A stretch of 64,000 nucleotides of DNA from Myxosarcina sp. GI1 (GTDB taxonomy: Bacteria; Cyanobacteriota; Cyanobacteriia; Cyanobacteriales; Xenococcaceae), in contig NZ_JRFE01000014.1 in assembly GCF_000756305.1 (NCBI RefSeq), positions 463,006 through 527,005 of the forward strand, read 5' to 3'. Numbering within the stretch: position 1 is the stretch's first letter; every line of letters begins with the position of its first letter. The notes below the pieces were generated by a model. It was not told the DNA's origin. It was given only the letters and a program-made list of their open reading frames with translations, and ran no database searches. The position numbers were made by a program, and so were the translations under genes. Below are positions 63,008 through 64,000 of the stretch, in pieces.

Positions 63008-63504
63008 TGGCAGAACTTCAGTCTTGGCTGTTTCAATTGGAACCTTATGAGGGAGAAAGTCTCAGCCATTTTTTGGGTAGATTTCGACGAGAGAATAATT
63101 TTACTACTTCTGTTTTAGGTCAAGAAGCAGGAATTGGTGCAGTAATTTCACGCTGGGAAAGACTTTATCACAATCCTTTTCCACCCCAGGAAGATTTAAA
63201 AGCACTAGCTAAAGTTGTTAAAGTAGACGTTAATCGCTTGAGAAAGATGCTACCACCAAAAGGTATTGGTATGAAGCATCAGCCAATTCGCCTCTGTGCA
63301 GCTTGTTATGTTGAATCACCTTGTCATCGCATTGAATGGCAGTTTAAGCAGACAGACAGATGTGAGAAACATCAGCTTAGGTTGTTATCGGAGTGTCCTA
63401 ATTGTAAAGCTAAATTTTCTATTCCTGCTTTATGGGCAAATGGCTGGTGCAGCAGGTGTTTTTTGACTTTTGCTGAAATGGTGCAGTATCAAAAATCTGT
63501 TTAA
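63007..63504 (+). CDS. tniQ: TniQ target-selection protein of a type V-K CAST
   Basis: The 165-residue protein is the short TniQ form of V-K elements (about 167 residues in S. hofmannii). WLFQLEPYEGESLSHFLGRFRREN is the N-terminal signature, ISRWERLYHNPFPP follows, and two zinc fingers are seen (CAACYVESPCH, then CEKHQ, CPNC and CSRC). It bridges Cas12k and TnsC. Its first base is the last base of the tnsC stop, so the genes are coupled. It is intact. Confidence 0.94.
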   Translation: MAELQSWLFQLEPYEGESLSHFLGRFRRENNFTTSVLGQEAGIGAVISRWERLYHNPFPPQEDLKALAKVVKVDVNRLRKMLPPKGIGMKHQPIRLCAACYVESPCHRIEWQFKQTDRCEKHQLRLLSECPNCKAKFSIPALWANGWCSRCFLTFAEMVQYQKSV

Positions 63505-63546
63505 TTGTATTAAAGCGATCGCTGTTTTGAATAATGCGATCGCATT

Positions 63547-64000
63547 TTATTTTTTTGTTCGATAGGCTTGTTCGGGATGACTTGGTTTGTCGGGGTATCT
63601 TAATTCTATAAGTCCTTCTTCTACCATCTTTTTAAGAAATCGAGTTCTAAGCGTAGAATTAGTGCGATCGAGTATTACTTCTAATTGTTGCAGGGTTAAA
63701 AATCTCTCTTTGCACACCTCTAAAATAGCTTGTCGCATTACATCTGCTGAAACTTTTCTTTTCTCTCTGACAGGTCTTGCGATCGCCTTTAGTTTTTCCA
63801 AATCATCAGAGTTTTCACTTAAATGATCGGAGTTAACTGGCAAATGATCGGAGTTAACTGGCAAATGATCGGAGTTAACTGGCAAATGATCGGAGCTACT
63901 TACAGAAACTTGAATATTTTGATTCAATAGTAATGCTTTAGAAATATCTAAAGTGGGCAAACAATAGTAAGTGCCACGACCATGACCGTATTTTTGCAAC
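63547..64000 (-). CDS. C-terminal part of an AlbA_2-type ATP-binding protein (partial)
   Basis: The visible 150 residues start YGHGRGTYYCLP, the end of the GHKL-like part found in AlbA_2/RecG-like putative transcription regulators. A repeated linker, SDHLPVN three times, comes next, then a winged helix with KVSADVMRQAILEVCKERFLTLQQLEVILDRTNSTLR and the end LIELRYPDKPSHPEQAYRTKK. The start lies beyond 64000. It converges on tniQ and may be cargo. Confidence 0.8.
   Translation of the reverse strand, partial: LQKYGHGRGTYYCLPTLDISKALLLNQNIQVSVSSSDHLPVNSDHLPVNSDHLPVNSDHLSENSDDLEKLKAIARPVREKRKVSADVMRQAILEVCKERFLTLQQLEVILDRTNSTLRTRFLKKMVEEGLIELRYPDKPSHPEQAYRTKK
63821..63895. repeat. 21-bp tandem repeats within a linker
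   Basis: AAATGATCGGAGTTAACTGG plus C occurs three times in a row (63821, 63842, 63863) with a partial fourth copy. Each unit encodes SDHLPVN on the minus strand, so copy number changes keep the frame. Confidence 0.9.

Overview
The window comes from a cyanobacterium. The octamer GCGATCGC (HIP1) is scattered through genes and spacers at high density, the DNA is AT-rich with many seven-base tandem repeats, and several families are typical of cyanobacteria (DUF3352, DUF3326, Csx18, short conserved hypotheticals). No rRNA or tRNA gene was seen. A filamentous or pleurocapsalean-type genome would fit, but the genus cannot be fixed from this sequence.

From 1 to 26 kb the window is mostly housekeeping: a PhyH-type dioxygenase, a MacB-like permease, a GT4 glycosyltransferase, a hydantoinase/oxoprolinase A subunit, purL-purF, a YrdC-domain protein, an HPP membrane protein, a Vat/CatB-like acetyltransferase, DUF3352, rhodanese, hrcA, a solitary dndE, an AraC-MGMT fusion, an M48 protease, DUF3326 and a CPBP protease. 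Between them lie a 202-bp tandem-duplicated structured element, other palindromes and a decayed 3' copy of the DUF3352 gene.

From 27 to 47 kb the theme is nitrogen from amines and purines. One minus-strand operon encodes a glxB-glxC-glxD glutamate-synthase-like set plus a type III glutamine synthetase (glnT/gmaS-like). Next comes a purine salvage and catabolism block: MocA-like and XdhC maturation factors, a fused FeS/molybdopterin xanthine dehydrogenase, its FAD subunit, a DMT permease, guanine deaminase, an AzgA purine permease and a nucleoside hydrolase with RTX repeats that is probably secreted. A conserved motif of about 22 bp (core CTGTATRCAATGTTTCA) lies 58-105 bp upstream of three of these genes and a shorter related palindrome lies near a fourth. 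It looks like the operator of an undescribed purine regulon.

From 47 to 64 kb is an accessory region. It holds a membrane-anchored NYN-domain protein, two short CRISPR arrays that diverge from a shared 323-bp centre, cas1 and csx18 without cas2 or any effector, and a WYL regulator. Then comes a nurA-herA-sbcD-sbcC end-resection operon of archaeal layout, in which nurA carries an in-frame stop and sbcD a one-base frameshift. At the right edge is the TnsB-TnsC-TniQ core of a type V-K CRISPR-associated transposon, with tnsB interrupted by a 53-bp palindromic sequence. Two 18-bp direct repeats resembling V-K TnsB sites at 47.54 kb point inward toward this module, so the element may start there. 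No Cas12k is visible; it would have to lie beyond 64 kb.
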